A stretch of 64,000 nt of DNA from Odobenus rosmarus divergens. Taxonomy: Eukaryota; Chordata; Mammalia; Carnivora; Odobenidae. The notes below the pieces were generated by a model. That model saw only the letters and a list, made by a program, of their open reading frames with translations. It made no database searches and had not been told where the DNA came from. A program made the translations under genes and the position numbers. The stretch is from positions 586,595 through 650,594 of the forward strand of contig NW_004451408.1 in NCBI RefSeq assembly GCF_000321225.1. The letters run 5' to 3'. This document shows, piece by piece, positions 1-13,080 of this stretch; within the stretch, counting starts at the first letter, position 1; each line of letters begins with the position of its first letter.

Positions 1-1334
1 TGGGCACCTTTAAGGAGGAGAGCTCGTCTGTCTAGGGATCAGCCCTAGACATCAGGGGAACCAAACAGCTGTCCAATACCACCCTGTCCCAAGTCAAAGT
101 AAAACCCCTTCCCTTGCTTACCGTGGCCAGAAGTTCCTTTGCCTGAAAGCATTCCTTTCCCCAAGTTAGAAGTAAAAAAGGGGGAGGTGCAGGCCCTTTG
201 TGTGAAGGAGCTTTTGTCAAATCCTGAAAGGGACTGTGGGCCTCTTCCCAGCTTTGGTGGGAATACCCCAGGGCACAAAAGCCCCAGGAAGTGAGAGACC
301 ACAGTTCCCAACCATGGCTCTGCTTTCCTCTGGACAGAACCTGTGTGTGACACCCACGGGGAAGCCGCAGAGGGTAGAGGTGGGCTGGGGGCAGGCACCT
401 GCCCGGAGTAGCACCTGTGTCCCTTCCCTGACACCTGCAGCCCGAACTCATGAATTCCCGCAGGCCCCAGGTTTGGAGGGATGGGAATGAGCTCCCGAGG
501 TCTGCGCAGAGCTGGTGGGGGTAAGGCTGCAGTCCTGCTGGCCACGGGGTTCCTAGGAAACTAGGGCAGCAATGCCACCTTCTGCAAACACCCAGCCCCG
601 GCTCCTTCCCTCTTAAAGGCCCCAGGAGCAGGAAGCAGGCAAGTGTTTTGCTGCCAGGAAGTAGTCTGACAATTACATTACAAATAAGTGCCCACCCACA
701 GGAGAAGGGCTCCTTCGCCTTCCACCTGCCCAAATAAGGAGCCCGGTCCACCGCGGAGTTCACTGCCACACAGGTGCGCGAGTCCCTAGCAAGGAAGACA
801 GGACTGAGAAGGACATGGTAACAAGGCTGGATCGCTACAGCTCCGCGGAAATAAGGTCTGTTTGGATAATTCAATAAAAACCCAACAAAGATGTTGAATG
901 AAGCCTTTCCCCCCAAACCCTCTTCCCTACCCAGCCTTTCCAGGCACTGTTTACAGCCTTAAAAGACAGCAGGCACAGAAAGGTACACCCAGCCAAGTGA
1001 TTATAATTGTAGTCAGGGCTAAGTGGCCACAGCCATTAGCCGCTCTTCCACGAACCCTCCTTAAGTCAGCAATCAACTGTCAAAAAGCGCATGCTTGCTT
1101 TCTCAAGGGAGGAGGGAGAATGGTAAATCAGGACACAGAGGAAGGAGGCTGAAGAGCAAAGTACTGACTCTGGTTTAGCTTAGGGACCAAGAATGAGGGA
1201 CCTACCATCCATATTTGCAGATTAGGTGGCCTATGCCCCCTCCACTCCCCTGACCCTCTTGTTCCCTCCCTGCACACCTGCACTCCTCTCTAGTAACTCA
1301 GACAGGGAGTGCGGACTTGGGAGAGAATAGTACA
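1..1334. other. Unique sequence, nothing recognised
   Basis: Moderately GC-rich sequence with open frames on both strands. None shows codon structure, a domain or splice logic I can support. It may be intergenic or intronic to a leftward gene. Confidence 0.5.
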
Positions 1335-1500
1335 GGGGCTTCAGGATGCCACAGACCTGGGCTTAAATCCCTGGGGGAACACTTAGCAGCTGTAAGACTG
1401 ATCCAACTATTCAACCTCTGAAGCCCAGTTTTCTTGTCTCAAAATGGGAATGAGAAATCCCCTTCCGAGCTGCTGTGAGGGCTCAGGAGCCCCTGCATGT
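1335..1500 (+). repeat. MIR SINE fragment
   Basis: Shows the MIR order: an ACCTGGGCTTAAATCCC box, then a tract like CAACCTCTGAAGCCCAGTTT, then TCAAAATGGGAATGA, all diverged. It is an ancient mammalian element. Confidence 0.75.
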
Positions 1501-1851
1501 GAATAGGGTCATCCCACAGAAGGGCGCAACGTACCTGACACCTGTGCCCAGCTTGCCTGACTCCGAACCTTGGGGTTTCCTAGTACATTACATAGGATGC
1601 GCTGATGGGCAGACAATGTTAAGGAAATGACTGACCCCTTTTCTGACCAAAGTAGGAGGTGGAAATGTCAATCCGGGAGAAACTGAGAGCTAAGACCTTG
1701 CCCAGGGGCTGAGCCAGAGAGGCGGAAGCCACACAGGGCCCCACAGTACACGTTCCCCGCTCTGGCTCCACAGCCAGGACTTCTGCTCGGAGGAGGCCCC
1801 CCATTCATCTCAGAAACAGCCTATCGAGCACCTGGACCCTGGACAAGTCGC

Positions 1852-1985
1852 TCAAACTCTCCACATCTCTGTGTGCACATCAGTACAAGTACATTCATAA
1901 TAGCAGCTACCTATGGGGATTTGGAGGTTAAATGGGGTAATGCATGCAAAGCGCTTTAGCACAGTCCTGACGGTGACTGCCTGAC
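1852..1985 (+). repeat. MIR 3' fragment
   Basis: Resembles the 3' half of MIR (AATAGCAGCTACCTATGGGG, then TTAAATGGGGTAATGCATGC and AAAGCGCTTTAGCACAGT). The 5' half is not clear. Confidence 0.6.
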
Positions 1986-2205
1986 CAGGGTTGGCTGTGG
2001 CTTCATCTTCATCATCATCTTCACCCGCATCACTGTCACCTGGGCGTCTAGCTACTACCCTCCTCCTCCGCACTGACTTCCTTAGAGATCCTGCCCAGAC
2101 CTATGGCTTACTGTCCTATCTTTTTAATCTCTCTTCTATTTCCCCCCAAAGTTCTGACATAAATACAATGTTTTAGAATTAATGCCTGAATGCCTCCATG
2201 TACTG

Positions 2206-2485
2206 TTTATTAATTTAATATCATCATTATTATGAACGTAGAATCCCCGAAGAGTCATTACGTGGGGCAATGTTCTAAGTGCTCTGCATGTGTGCAATCC
2301 CCTCAATGGATCAATGGGGTAACTGCTACCTTTAGCCATCTTTTACAAGACAGGAAACTAAAACACAGAGTGACTGAGAAATCACCCAAGGTTATACAGA
2401 GCTAGGATCCGATTAGTTGAAACTTGAACCCAGAGAATCTTGCTCCAGAGATGCATTCTTAACCCTCTAGGTAATACTGTCTCTT
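2206..2485 (-). repeat. MIR SINE
   Basis: Reverse-orientation MIR: AAGTGCTCTGCATGTG, then ACAGGAAACTAAAACACAGA, ATCACCCAAGGTTATACAGA and a final ATTCTTAACCCTCTAGG. It is nearly full length but diverged. Confidence 0.75.
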
Positions 2486-4054
2486 GGAACATAAAGTTTT
2501 CCACAGCAGTTTTAGTCCCTGACTAAAATTTCTCATTACCATGTCTTACCTAACTGTCCTAAAGCTGAAACAGGAATGAAGATCAAATCACCTATCGCCC
2601 TGAGACCTTCCACCCAGTGTAAGGGATTCTGTCCATTAAGAATCAGCCTGGAGCTTCGCTGGGGGAGGCACACATTCTGTTCCTGCGGTCAGAGGCTGGG
2701 ACAATCCAGGTGCTAGTGAGGAGGCCAGTCAATCCTCCGGCCGTGGAGCCCACTGAAGGAAAATAAAGCTAGCTCATCCTATGAATTCTCGTCTTATATC
2801 CCATCACTGACTGCTTACTGATTTACTTGTTCTAGTAGTGACCAGTCACACAGTTTGGGTTCTCTGAGAATTACTAAGTAGTTTGGAAAACTTTCTGGGT
2901 GAAATCTCTCTCCACATGAAGAATATTCCCTCTGTGGGCAACCTTTAAATTCTTAAACTTGGTATCATTACATGTTACTGTGAAAAACGGGATTTGAAGA
3001 GTTTATTGACTTAGAAATGTCAGGATTTTATTTCTTCCTAAAGTTTTACAAAGAAGAATCATCACTTAATATAAAGATGAGCTCACTTAAAAAAAAAATC
3101 CTGATGTAGTTGAATAAGCTAAGGTCCTTCTACCGCAGCTCCTTGATTTCAATAAGGTCATCAATTCTCCCCTTGATGACATGCTCATCACCAAACCAAG
3201 AGAAAGTTTTGGAGTAAGACCATCAGTGGGAGGATGACTCAGCCGAGATGCATTTCCTTAACACCCCCACAGCACCTGAAGAGTCTGTAAAGGAGCAGAG
3301 AGGCAAGTTTCTTGCCCAGATGACCTTACATTCTCATTGTTCTACAGGGAAGACTGCAAAGGCAAGTAATGATCAGACTGTGAGTAGGTAAATGGTAACC
3401 ACGGAAAACACAAGAATGGTGTGACTCGGTCTGAAATACAAGACAAATGGAGGACACATCCTCAAGTAATAAAAGGTTATAGGCTCGAAAAGGAAAGGAA
3501 AATGTTTTTCCATTCTGTTTATAAAAGTAAACACTTCCATTTTTAAAACAATGAGAAAGTCAGTCAAGTCAAAAGAGGAAAATAAAGCTCACCAGTAATC
3601 CACCCACCTGCCAAGAGCATTCTGTGGCCATGATGTCCTTCCAGACTGTTTTCAATAAAGACACCTTTGTGGGCTTTTGCTTTTTAACAAGGAGTCTCAC
3701 CATATAGGCACTGTCTTACCTGTTACTTTCATTTCACGATACACTGTGAATAAGTCCTATTCTAAACTGTGGAAGTCCTATTCTAAACTATGTCTGTAAA
3801 TTGTTTAAAACTAAACCACTTCTGAGATCAACATACTTTCCTATAGGAAAAAAAACCCCTTTCTAGAATAGAATTTACTTTCCTGGGCCTTCTTCACCAA
3901 AGCTTAATTTCAGAGCCTACAGTATTAACCACAGTGCCAGGGTGTCTCACCAATCTCTTGGCAGGAGTAGACCCTGTCGGTTCGAGAACCCTGTTGGTTC
4001 TACATCTAGAATGTGTTTTGAATCCACCCACCACCACACCCACACCATTCCGCG
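2486..4054. other. Unique sequence with a short tandem duplication
   Basis: No gene or clear repeat is seen. A unit AAGTCCTATTCTAAACT occurs twice 21 bases apart (about 3752-3789). 3590-3780 may be a much-decayed L1 or similar fragment, but I cannot assign it. Confidence 0.4.
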
Positions 4055-4712
4055 GGAACCACCACAGGCCAAGCCATCATCAACTCTTGCCTCTAAAGGA
4101 AATAACTTCCTCACTAGCCTCCCTTGTGTCCCTCTAATCCATTCTCTGTACTGTAGCCAAAAGGATCATTTAAACAGATAAATCAGACCGCTCCCCCTCC
4201 CTAGTTCCACTCCCTATACTTAAAACGCTTCACCAGGGTTTCACTGCACTTGCAATAAAATCAGAAATCCTTCCATGGCCACAAGGCCCAGCCAGTTCCT
4301 GCCTGTACCTTTCTCTCCAAATGCATCTTATTCTGCTCTTCTTGCCCATACACTCTAAGCAACACCTGCCTTCTAAAAGTTTCTAGAACACCAGTCTCTT
4401 CCCTGCCTCAGGATCCTTGCACTTGCTGTCCCCATGTTCACACCATTTTTCTCTGGATCCTGGGGTTACTGGCCCCTCTCTGTCCTTCAAGCTGTAGGAG
4501 AAATGTCCTTTCCTTGGGTCTTCTCCGATCACCCTTCTCTAGTCTTTTTCCTGACTGTTGAACTCCTTGTTTTCTTCCAAGCACTCATCACAGCAGCAGT
4601 AACTTTGCTTGCTTGCCTATTTCTGTCTCCCCGACAGGCCTTGTTCCTGCTCTACGTCCAGCTTCAGGTACATACCTAACTGGCACAGGGTAGTTATTCA
4701 GTGGGACAAAAT
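4055..4712 (+). repeat. L2 LINE 3' region
   Basis: Follows the order of the L2 3' end: a CTTCACCAGGGTTTCACTGC-like tract, CCTTCCATGGCCACAAGGCC, CTCAGGATCCTTGCACTTGC, a GTCCTTCAAGCTGTAGGAGA-like stretch and a closing CATACCTAACTGGCACAGGG. Old and diverged. Confidence 0.7.
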
Positions 4713-4761
4713 CAGAAGACCCAAGTTCCAATTGGGGCTGTGCCATCAAAAACTCAAGTCA

Positions 4762-5139
4762 GGGCTCCTGGGTGGCTCAGTTGGTTGAGCGTCTGACTCT
4801 TGGTCTCGGCTCAGGTCATGATCTTGGGGGTTGTGGGCTTGATGTTCTGCGCTCAGCATGGAACCTGCTTGTCTCTCCCCGCTCATGTGCTCTCTCTCTC
4901 AAATAAATAAATACATAAATAAATAAATAAAATCTTTTTTTTTAAAGATTTTATTTATTCATGAGAGACAGAGACAGAGAGAGAGAGGCAGAGGGAGAAG
5001 CAGGCTCCCAAGGAGCAGGGACCCGATGTGGGACTTGATCCCAGGACTCTGGGATCATGACCTGAGCCGAAGGCAGACGCTTAACCATCTGAGCCACCCA
5101 GGCGCCCTAAATAAAATAAAATCTTAAAAACAAACAAAC
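4762..5139 (+). mobile_element. CanSINE, split by a second inverted CanSINE
   Basis: Starts with the tRNA-Lys-like head GGGCTCCTGGGTGGCTCAGT and ends in AAATAAAATCTTAAAAAC. It is flanked by the TSD AACTCAAGTCA (4751-4761 and 5140-5150). Its A-rich tail is interrupted by an opposite-strand copy, so the outer element runs about 4762-4931 and 5108-5139. Confidence 0.92.
4932..5107 (-). mobile_element. CanSINE nested in the tail of another
   Basis: Reverse-orientation copy: a T-run and AAAGATTTTATTTATTC, then the GAGAGACAGAGACAGAGAGA variant, ending CCACCCAGGCGCCC. It inserted into the AAATAAAATC tail of the plus-strand element, so the two form an inverted pair. Confidence 0.9.
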
Positions 5140-5150
5140 AACTCAAGTCA

Positions 5151-8100
5151 CCCTGGCAAGTCATTTAATCTTGGGCACGTCCTTACTTCCCATGTGTTAA
5201 ATGGAATAATGTTTTCTCTATCCGGCATTGCTATCATGAAGGTCACAGGCATGGACCTCTACAAGAAGAATGGTTTCTTGGGAAAACTGGGAAAGACTCC
5301 ATACCAAACTCCATGATTTTCTTTTTCTGAAACAGCACATGCACTGTTTCCTGCATTCTGACATTCTGATTATTTTGTCTGTCTGTTTTTCACTCTCTGA
5401 CGACATTCTTTTTTGCCGTCTGGTGCATATATTTTTCCTGTGGACATACACCTGTCTTGGATTTTGAAAGACAGGAAGATAGTTACTCTAGTTAATCAGT
5501 AGAGGGTTTTTTTTTTTTTCTCCACTTGCTCAATATCTTTTGAAAGACTGATAACCAAATAATTCCTTTCAAAGCAACCAGTTCTGTGCAATTATAATTG
5601 GCTAACCAGCTTCTGTAACTCTATGCATGAGAGAAGGTATAATATTTCCCTTCAGTTCAGTATCTTTACGGGCAGTTCTCCAGATAGTGCAAAACTGCAG
5701 TGACTCGTTAGAGCATCCCTAAAGACCACGTCACAAACAAAGCAGGGCTGAGGATCGCACAGCAATGTGAGCACACAAAACATACCCTCAAACGGGGCCT
5801 CTGCCCACACTCAGTTGCTCAGGCTGTCAAGTTAACACTGTCTGGGTGCAGGAAAGCAGGACGGCCCTTGTCCAGCAGGGATGTGGTGGAGGCACCTGCA
5901 GAACCTGTCACGATGGAGAGCTTCGGTCTAGAAGGACGAACGCTACGGTCACCAGCTTTGAGAATAAAGGTCTGAATGAAAACGCCGGCATGAACATCAG
6001 TGTGTCAACCACCTGTTTGTAATTCTTTCAACTAGTAACTTCACTGGAGTTTCTTCATTTCAGGGAGATTTATGGGGTCATTGAAAGTCATAGGAGAAAT
6101 GAGCAACCCATACTAGGCTGTATTTACCAGATGGTGGTCCCTCAAAGTCATCAGAAATCTGGGCTGCAGCAATGGAGAAAAAAAAAAAAGTGCAGAATTC
6201 AGCCAGGTTTTTATAGTCACAAAAATTGGGAAGTAGCCAACTTGGTTCTGGCTTTGTTGCATCTGGTCCACAGGGCAAACATCAAAAGGTGACTGTGTAT
6301 CTTGCTGGACAAAACTATGGGTCTAAGTCTTTAGCAGAAAGTCTAAAGGGCCATAAATGATAGTATTGAATGAAGTTTCTATTTTGTAACGGTTTGTGAC
6401 CCTCGTTATGTTGCAAAACATTAAGAGCTTTTTTCTACAGAAAAAACAAAAACAAAAAAAGAAGGGTGGGATTTCAAAAACATCTATGCCCTTAAATTTT
6501 AGCTTTGATGGAAACGGCTTAAATAAAATGTTTCCTCCTTTTTAGATAGAAAAGATTACCAAAAAAAAAAGAGGTTAATTAATGTATTTGACCTCTGCCT
6601 CTCAAGCTTTATGAACAGCAATGTTACATTCCTTTCTTAGGTTCTTCTCTTCTCTGCCTTCCACACTTAGCTGGACATGATATAGAGCCAAAATATATTT
6701 TTTTATGTTCTAAATGTAAAATGTGGGTTGAAAATATCTTGGCTTCTTTTTCTACAAGAAAGAAAAACTGAACCGAAAAACATTTGTGTCTTTCTTTAAA
6801 ATGTACGCTAGAAAGAGAAAAAAACTTTCTTCACCCAAGATCGGCATATAATTTCACCTCCCAGAAATTTTTAGAAGCACTTATTTGGTATACGGCTGAC
6901 TCCATATTTTATACTGGCCAGAATTAACTCCTCAAAGGTTAGGTAGCAGCCTAAGAGGTATAGTAACCCTGATTTGTATGTGAGCATTTAAGGTAGAATC
7001 TTTAATGTCCATAACTACATCACAGAGGCAGCCCGGGGATAAACAGATGAGAATGAAGAATAGGGATGGCAGAAATGGCTTAAGGCCAGGCCACACTCTC
7101 CGTGAATGGATTAGACATGCTCAGTTTTAAATCACCCGAAAAGGGCCTTTGTTTGTTTTCTGTGTTTTGTTGATGTGGTGGGGAGTTGAGCTGGAGACTT
7201 CAATATGCTTCTGCACTTCCACTAAAAAATTCAAGACCACCTACCGGGGCGTGACTTGATCATTTCATAAAGATCTGTGCTTCTTGGCTGAAAATGTACG
7301 TATTGTCCTGAGAGCTTGTATGCATATAGACACAAAAAAGACCGAGGAATTTAAAATTAAGATAAAGGGGTGTAACAAATACGATCTGCAGTGCTTGAAA
7401 AAATTCTGACCAAAGAGGAATTTCAAAAGCAGGGATTTCATGTAAAATGTCTCCAGAAGTCACATCTAGAAATGACTCCAGGAAGCTCTCCAGTTGGCAT
7501 CTCCTACAAGGATGCATTCTAGCAATGGTTTTAATTAAGATAACACATCTCAACATACAGGTTTATATTTTAGATTAATATAATAAAAAAGTAAAAGACT
7601 GCTTAGTTAAAAGCAGTCTAAGCAAACATACACGGCAACTGTATAGAATGCAAAAGTAAGAACCAGACTCCTCAGATTTCCATGCAGATTATAACGTCAC
7701 AGTCGTGAAAACAGTCTGATGCGAGTACCCGAACAGACAACAGCTCAGGGGCACGGAATTCGGAAACAGACCCGGTAGGTAAGGATGTGATCTACGGCTC
7801 TGGTAGAGACAGCCAGCTGCTTTCCAACACCCATCCTCCCTTCCTTCTTTACGAAGAGAACCCCGACATTGTTGCTGGCAGAAATGTGCCCCCCCAGCCC
7901 CCGCCACAGCTTTTCCCTTCAGCCTCCTTTGTAGAGGCATTTTTTCCCCTCTGCCCACTTCTCTGCATGGAACTCTGACATGATGGCTAGAGTTATAGTA
8001 GCCATGTTGGGACCATGAAGAAAAGGCCAAGGGAATATCAGAGCCCTTAGCTGAAAATCCTCAAACCACTGAACCAGCAGCAGCAAACACCCACTGTGCC

Positions 8101-9514
8101 TTCTTGTTATATGAGAAAAATAAGCCCTTATATGTCTAAGCAACTTTGCAAAGACACACATTGAAAGATGACCATGTGAAAATGGTAACGCTTCACACAC
8201 GGACACAAACACAAGCAAGATGAAGCGTACATTTAAACCAGGTTACAACAACCAGGTACAACTACTTGTACAACAGTACAATCCTGTAGATGGTCAAGTG
8301 CCAAATTCTAGGTTTCAGGCGATGTGAACTTCTCATCTGTCTGTGTTTAGAGGCAGATGGAAGTTTCAGGTAAAGATCTGAGGAGCGTAGATGCCATGAT
8401 TTACCAAACTAACTCTGATATTGGCACCAACACGCTCGCCACGCTTCAGGTAAGCACTACTCAGCTCTCAGCAAACCTCTACTTTGTAGGGCTCTAGCCA
8501 CAAGCAGGCGGGTAGGCCACGAGATCTCTGAAAGTCACCTTGCAGGCAGGCTGCCTTCTGGTGAGCTTATGTGTAACAAGCTTGTTACCTATCAAGGAAG
8601 GTATCAGTACCACATAGGGTGAACCATGTTGCGTCCTTCTGAGCCCCTCCTCCTTCCCTCCCTTACCTGCCTGACCCATTCCTCTCTTCCCTGCCACACC
8701 TGATCCCCTGCATCTCACCCTCCTGCTTTACACCTCTGTGTACAACGTAATTGGTTTGGAATTTAAAGCCAATGGTTCTGAATTTAAGTCCTGACTTTAC
8801 TAAGAAGCCGTTGCCAGTCTAGTGAGTCCTCTGCCTCCCTCCCTGAGAAAGCGGGCCAGGGTGCTAACTCACACGGATACTGTGACAACTAACTGAGCCC
8901 ATGCACTGCATACATTCTGGCAGGAAAAGCAGACTGGCATATGGCCTGCATGGCAGTAAGGGGTCAAAAGCATTTAAACAAGCAACAGCCGGCGGAGGAG
9001 CACCGAGGATCATAGGCCAGGGGCTGTTCTGCAAGCAAGGACTGGGCTTCACCAGCACTCCTGCACCCAGAGACCACCTCCCAGCGGTCTCCGCTGGGCC
9101 GGATGGCTCAGAAGCCATACCGAAGGCTTCCACATTCTCCTGGTCGAGGGGAAATCAGCCTGTGCCCTCTGTAATATTCTTACAACTTTTCTGTAGGCTT
9201 GAAATTTTTTGAAAAGGGTTTTTTGGTTTTTTTTTTCCTCCTTTTTAAAAGTCGGAACCATAGGGGTAAATAGGAGTGTGCAGGATTAAAAGCCTTCAAA
9301 ATTCCCTGCCTCATACTGGGATTCAGGCAACTCATTTTTAGTAGCATGGTCTTAAACATCTCTGTAAGTCTGGTGTGACTGCTGTCTTCCTTCTGTAATT
9401 ATAGGTTCCAAGTCTTACATGGTTCACTACTTTGCTATAAAAATATCTTCTCTTTTGTTGTTCCATATTTATGAACTAGTTGATGATCATAAAAATATTC
9501 TCTCTTCTATTATT
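5151..9514. other. Unique sequence, no gene recognised
   Basis: AT-rich to mixed sequence without a supported coding exon. 8770-8940 has weak MIR-like features on the plus strand. Nothing else is recognised. Confidence 0.4.
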
Positions 9515-10215
9515 TTATTTTGGTTAAATATACTTAACATAAAATTTACCATTTTCATCATTAGTGCTAAAAAGTCTCTGCTTCTTAGTTTACCCTAGAA
9601 AAGCCATTCCATAAATATTGGAGATGTCATGGATGGATGAGTGGGTGGACGAATAGATGGAAGGATGGATGGATAGATGGATGGAGAGGTAGATGGACAT
9701 GGATGGATCAATGGTTAACATTTTAACCATTTTTAAGTTCTATAGCGTTAAATATATTCAGTGTTGTACAACCATCACCACCTCCATCCACAGAACTTTT
9801 TCATTTTCCCCAGGTGAAACTCTGTACCCATTAAACACTAATTCCTCATTTTCCCCTTTCTGCAGCTCTAGGCAACTGCCCCTCCGCTTTCTCTTTTTAT
9901 GAATGTGATTCCTCCAGGACCCTTGCATTAGAGGAATCATAGTATTTGTCCTTATTTTACTTAACATAATGTCTTCAAAGTTCATCTATGCTGCAGCTAG
10001 TGTCAAAAGTTTCTTCCTTTTAAGGCTGAATAATACTCTACTGTATGTACATACCACACTTTGTTTATGCATTTGTCAACAGACACTTGCGAAGCTTCAG
10101 TCTTTTGACTATTATGAATAATGCTGCTATAGACATGGGAATACAAATACCTATTCATGTCCCTGCTTTCACTTCTTTTGGACATATGTTTTATATATAC
10201 CTTCATTCTTATATC
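9515..10215 (-). repeat. Old L1 3' end (end of ORF2 and 3' UTR)
   Basis: On the minus strand the far end translates to residues like VHTVEYYSALKGRNF, the typical C-terminal part of L1 ORF2, followed by an L1M-type 3' UTR running down to about 9515. A GGAT-type tandem repeat lies within it. Confidence 0.75.
9631..9714 (+). repeat. (GGAT)n imperfect simple repeat
   Basis: About 84 bases of diverged GGATGGATGAGTGGGT-like units. Confidence 0.85.
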
Positions 10216-12540
10216 CTACTTCTATGCCCCTTCAGCTGGTTGCCCATCCACCCAGCAAATGTTTCCTGTGTGCTTACCACGTGCCAGGGGGGCACTGTGT
10301 TAGAATCTGGAGAGATATGACTAGAAACTGTTCCACCTGGAGGAATCCAGAGAGGAATAAATAGTGAGGTCCTAGGTGACCTGACAATACAACCCAAGAA
10401 ATCCCCATTATTGTGATACATTTGAATTTTATTGTATTAAAATGATATCTCAGAAAAGATAAGTCACCAGCTAGCATGGAGAAATGGTTCTTTTATTCAG
10501 GGATTTTCTTGGCACAGTGGTGATTATATGTCCCTCCTTTTTAGGATCTTTTCTCTGGTTCCACATCCCTTCCTTCAGCTTCATAATCTCCATAAAAGTA
10601 TTTTTTCTCGATCTAGTCTTCACAACTTAATTGGTGTCTACCTTGTATGTCACTCCACTTCTGTCTCCAGACCCATCTGGGACATCTAACTCTGCCCGTG
10701 TAGGGCAGGGTGCTTTCTGGGAAGGCAAAAGGAAGAAAGAACCGGGTGGAAGACCATGGCTGAGCAGGGGGAGCCCCTCCTTGCTGCACTCAGGTGGACT
10801 GCGGTGGTGGGGGGGAGGGGGAATGTGGAGAAAGGACACAACAGTGCAAATATTCCAAATATGCCACAGTGACGCAGAGGAGCAGAAGGAAGAGAAAAGG
10901 AAGCTTGGCAAGCCCAGGAGCTATGCGAAGCCTTGTTCTTCCTGGTCGTGGGCACAACTGACCACCCTCTGCTGCGGTTTCAATGAGCTGCTCCGTCATG
11001 GGCTGTCTGGGTCAGGAAAATGACCGGGAGAAATACCAGGGTTTGCAGAGCCTTTAGAAATAGGTGCAACCTATCCAACAGCAGACAGGCCAACTGTTTA
11101 AGTCTGAACATAGACAGGAAGCTCTCCTCCAAAGGGACAGGGGGAGAAAGAAAAGCAACCAAAGAGCTAGAAGTACAGAGTATTCGTGGAGATTTACTTG
11201 AGGTTACAAAGAGCTCCCTTACCACCAGGCACCGTTTTTTTTTTGTTTTTTTTGTTTTTTTTTTTTTTTGCTTGCCCGGGTACGGGAACACATTCTATCA
11301 AAAGACGTTTGGTAGCATCTTGGGGGAGGAAAGCAGGGCTTAGATTTTCTTGAGCCTTTTGCAGTTTGGTTTAAGGCTAGTCTTTCAGTGCAGGGGGAGG
11401 GAGGCAGGAGAGGGCTCGAGTAGGACTGGATAAGGATCATGAATAACAGTGTAGGATTCCAGGCCTTTTTCGTGCTCTAGCAACCATGGCTAAAAGCATT
11501 CTTGCCATCAAGTTGTTTTGCTTTTTGCATTCTTAAACTTTTTGTGTGCAATTGTATTATCTAATTGTACTCCCTTAAGAATCATATGTGAACAAGATCC
11601 TACAGTAAAAGAAATTTTCAAGAACCCGAATCTCTTGGCTAAAAGTCAGCTTTAGCACAAAACTCATGGAGGTCCAGAGGTTGGTGGTGGCAGTGAGGGG
11701 TGGGGTAAAGCAGAGAGAAAGGACAAGGTGCGATTACTGCTTCCGATTACTTTGAAATTTCTGAATTCATCTTAATCTGACTATAATTAAGCTGAAACTT
11801 AGCTCTGTGTTACCTACAAACCCCCCCTACAAACACCTACAAACAAGCTGACGGTGTAAACAAAACAGGGAAAGGGCAACACTCATCACAGACATGAATT
11901 TCCTAACTGTACTGGCAGGAGCCTGGTGGGCGAAGCGGGCACTGAGGCTGGAGTCAGAGAATATGGTCCTCATGGAGCAACCCCGTGAGGGATGCTCCAG
12001 AGCAGCTACAATTTAAATGCAAACAACGATGGGGCGGATGACAATTCTTCGGATGTGAGCCCCACAAGGACTGTAAACGATGCCAACTTTTTAAGCCACA
12101 TTAACTGTGAGGAAGGCCTCTAACAAAGATACTCACGTTGTTATTAATTCCTCTGGCCAGGACATCAGCAGCCAGATCAGCAGAGGACACAATGGTTTAG
12201 AGGAAAGAGGACAGAGGGAGGATCCAAACAGACTTGGACAGACTTGAATCTAGTACGATGTGATTTAATGCCGATAAACACAAAGACTAACATTTAGGTT
12301 CAAGAAATTAACTGCGCTCATACCAGATGGAGAAATGGGGTTTAACAGGAGCATTTGCAGAGAACAGTTCAGGGTTTGGCAGACTGTATGTTTGGGAGGA
12401 GTCACTGTTTGTTGGGTAGGAGACTGCCAAAAGATTTTTTTTTAAAAAGGCAGCAAATGCAAACCAAAACCCAAATCAGTGTGGTCCTGGACAGCATGAG
12501 AACCACAGAGCTGCAGAACATGAGAGCCCAGAGCGCTCTT
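10216..12540. other. Unique sequence with a T-rich run
   Basis: No exon or clear transposon is seen. A T-rich tract with interspersed G lies at 11236-11270, and a triple CCTACAAAC-type repeat near 11814-11844. Confidence 0.4.
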
Positions 12541-12554
12541 AGAAAGCATCTTCT

Positions 12555-12750
12555 GGGACGCCTGGGTGGCTCAGTCAGTTAAACGTCTGCCTTCAGCTCA
12601 TGATCCCAGGGTCCTGGGATTGAGCCCCACATCGGGCTCCCTGCTCAGGGGAGAGCCTGCTTCTCCTGCTCCCTCAGCTGCTCCCCCTGCTCGTGCGCAT
12701 GCTCTCTCTATCAAATAAATACATAAATAAAAATCTTAAAAAAAAAAAAA
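12555..12750 (+). mobile_element. CanSINE
   Basis: Full-length copy starting GGGACGCCTGGGTGGCTCAG and ending in an A14 tail. The perfect TSD AGAAAGCATCTTC lies at 12541-12553 and 12751-12763. Confidence 0.95.
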
Positions 12751-12939
12751 AGAAAGCATCTTCCACCAGGTTAGACCTTGGGGGGGAGGAAGGGATGGGT
12801 TTGTGTCTGGGTACAACCCTCCACAAGGGTACTGACTGAAAGAAGTTAAGCAGAACAGTGAGAAGCCAGTGACCACAAGAGGGAAATGGAACGTTAAGAC
12901 TGAAGAAATAAACATTCAAGAGGAATGAAAGCTGGCTCC

Positions 12940-13080
12940 AAATATTAAAACACAGGCTTCGGGGCCCCATCCCCAGAGGTTCTGATTCAGCAGATGTGAG
13001 TGGTCTTGGAATTTCCATTTCGAAGTTCCTAGGGGATGTTGATATGGCCAGTCCAGGGACCATACTCTGAGAACAAGTGC
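12940..13080. repeat. MER5A-like hAT fossil
   Basis: Contains GGGGCCCCATCCCCAGAGGT, TCTGATTCAGCAG and a terminal ACTCTGAGAACAAGTGCT resembling the MER5A inverted end. Confidence 0.65.

Noticed and set aside
32..916. 294-codon open frame on the minus strand
   Set aside because: No domain, no start context and overlapping open frames on the other strand. The composition looks like GC-moderate chance sequence.
9631..9714. Regular short repeats considered as an array with spacers
   Set aside because: It is a plain GGAT simple repeat without unique spacers; no CRISPR-like structure occurs in this vertebrate sequence.
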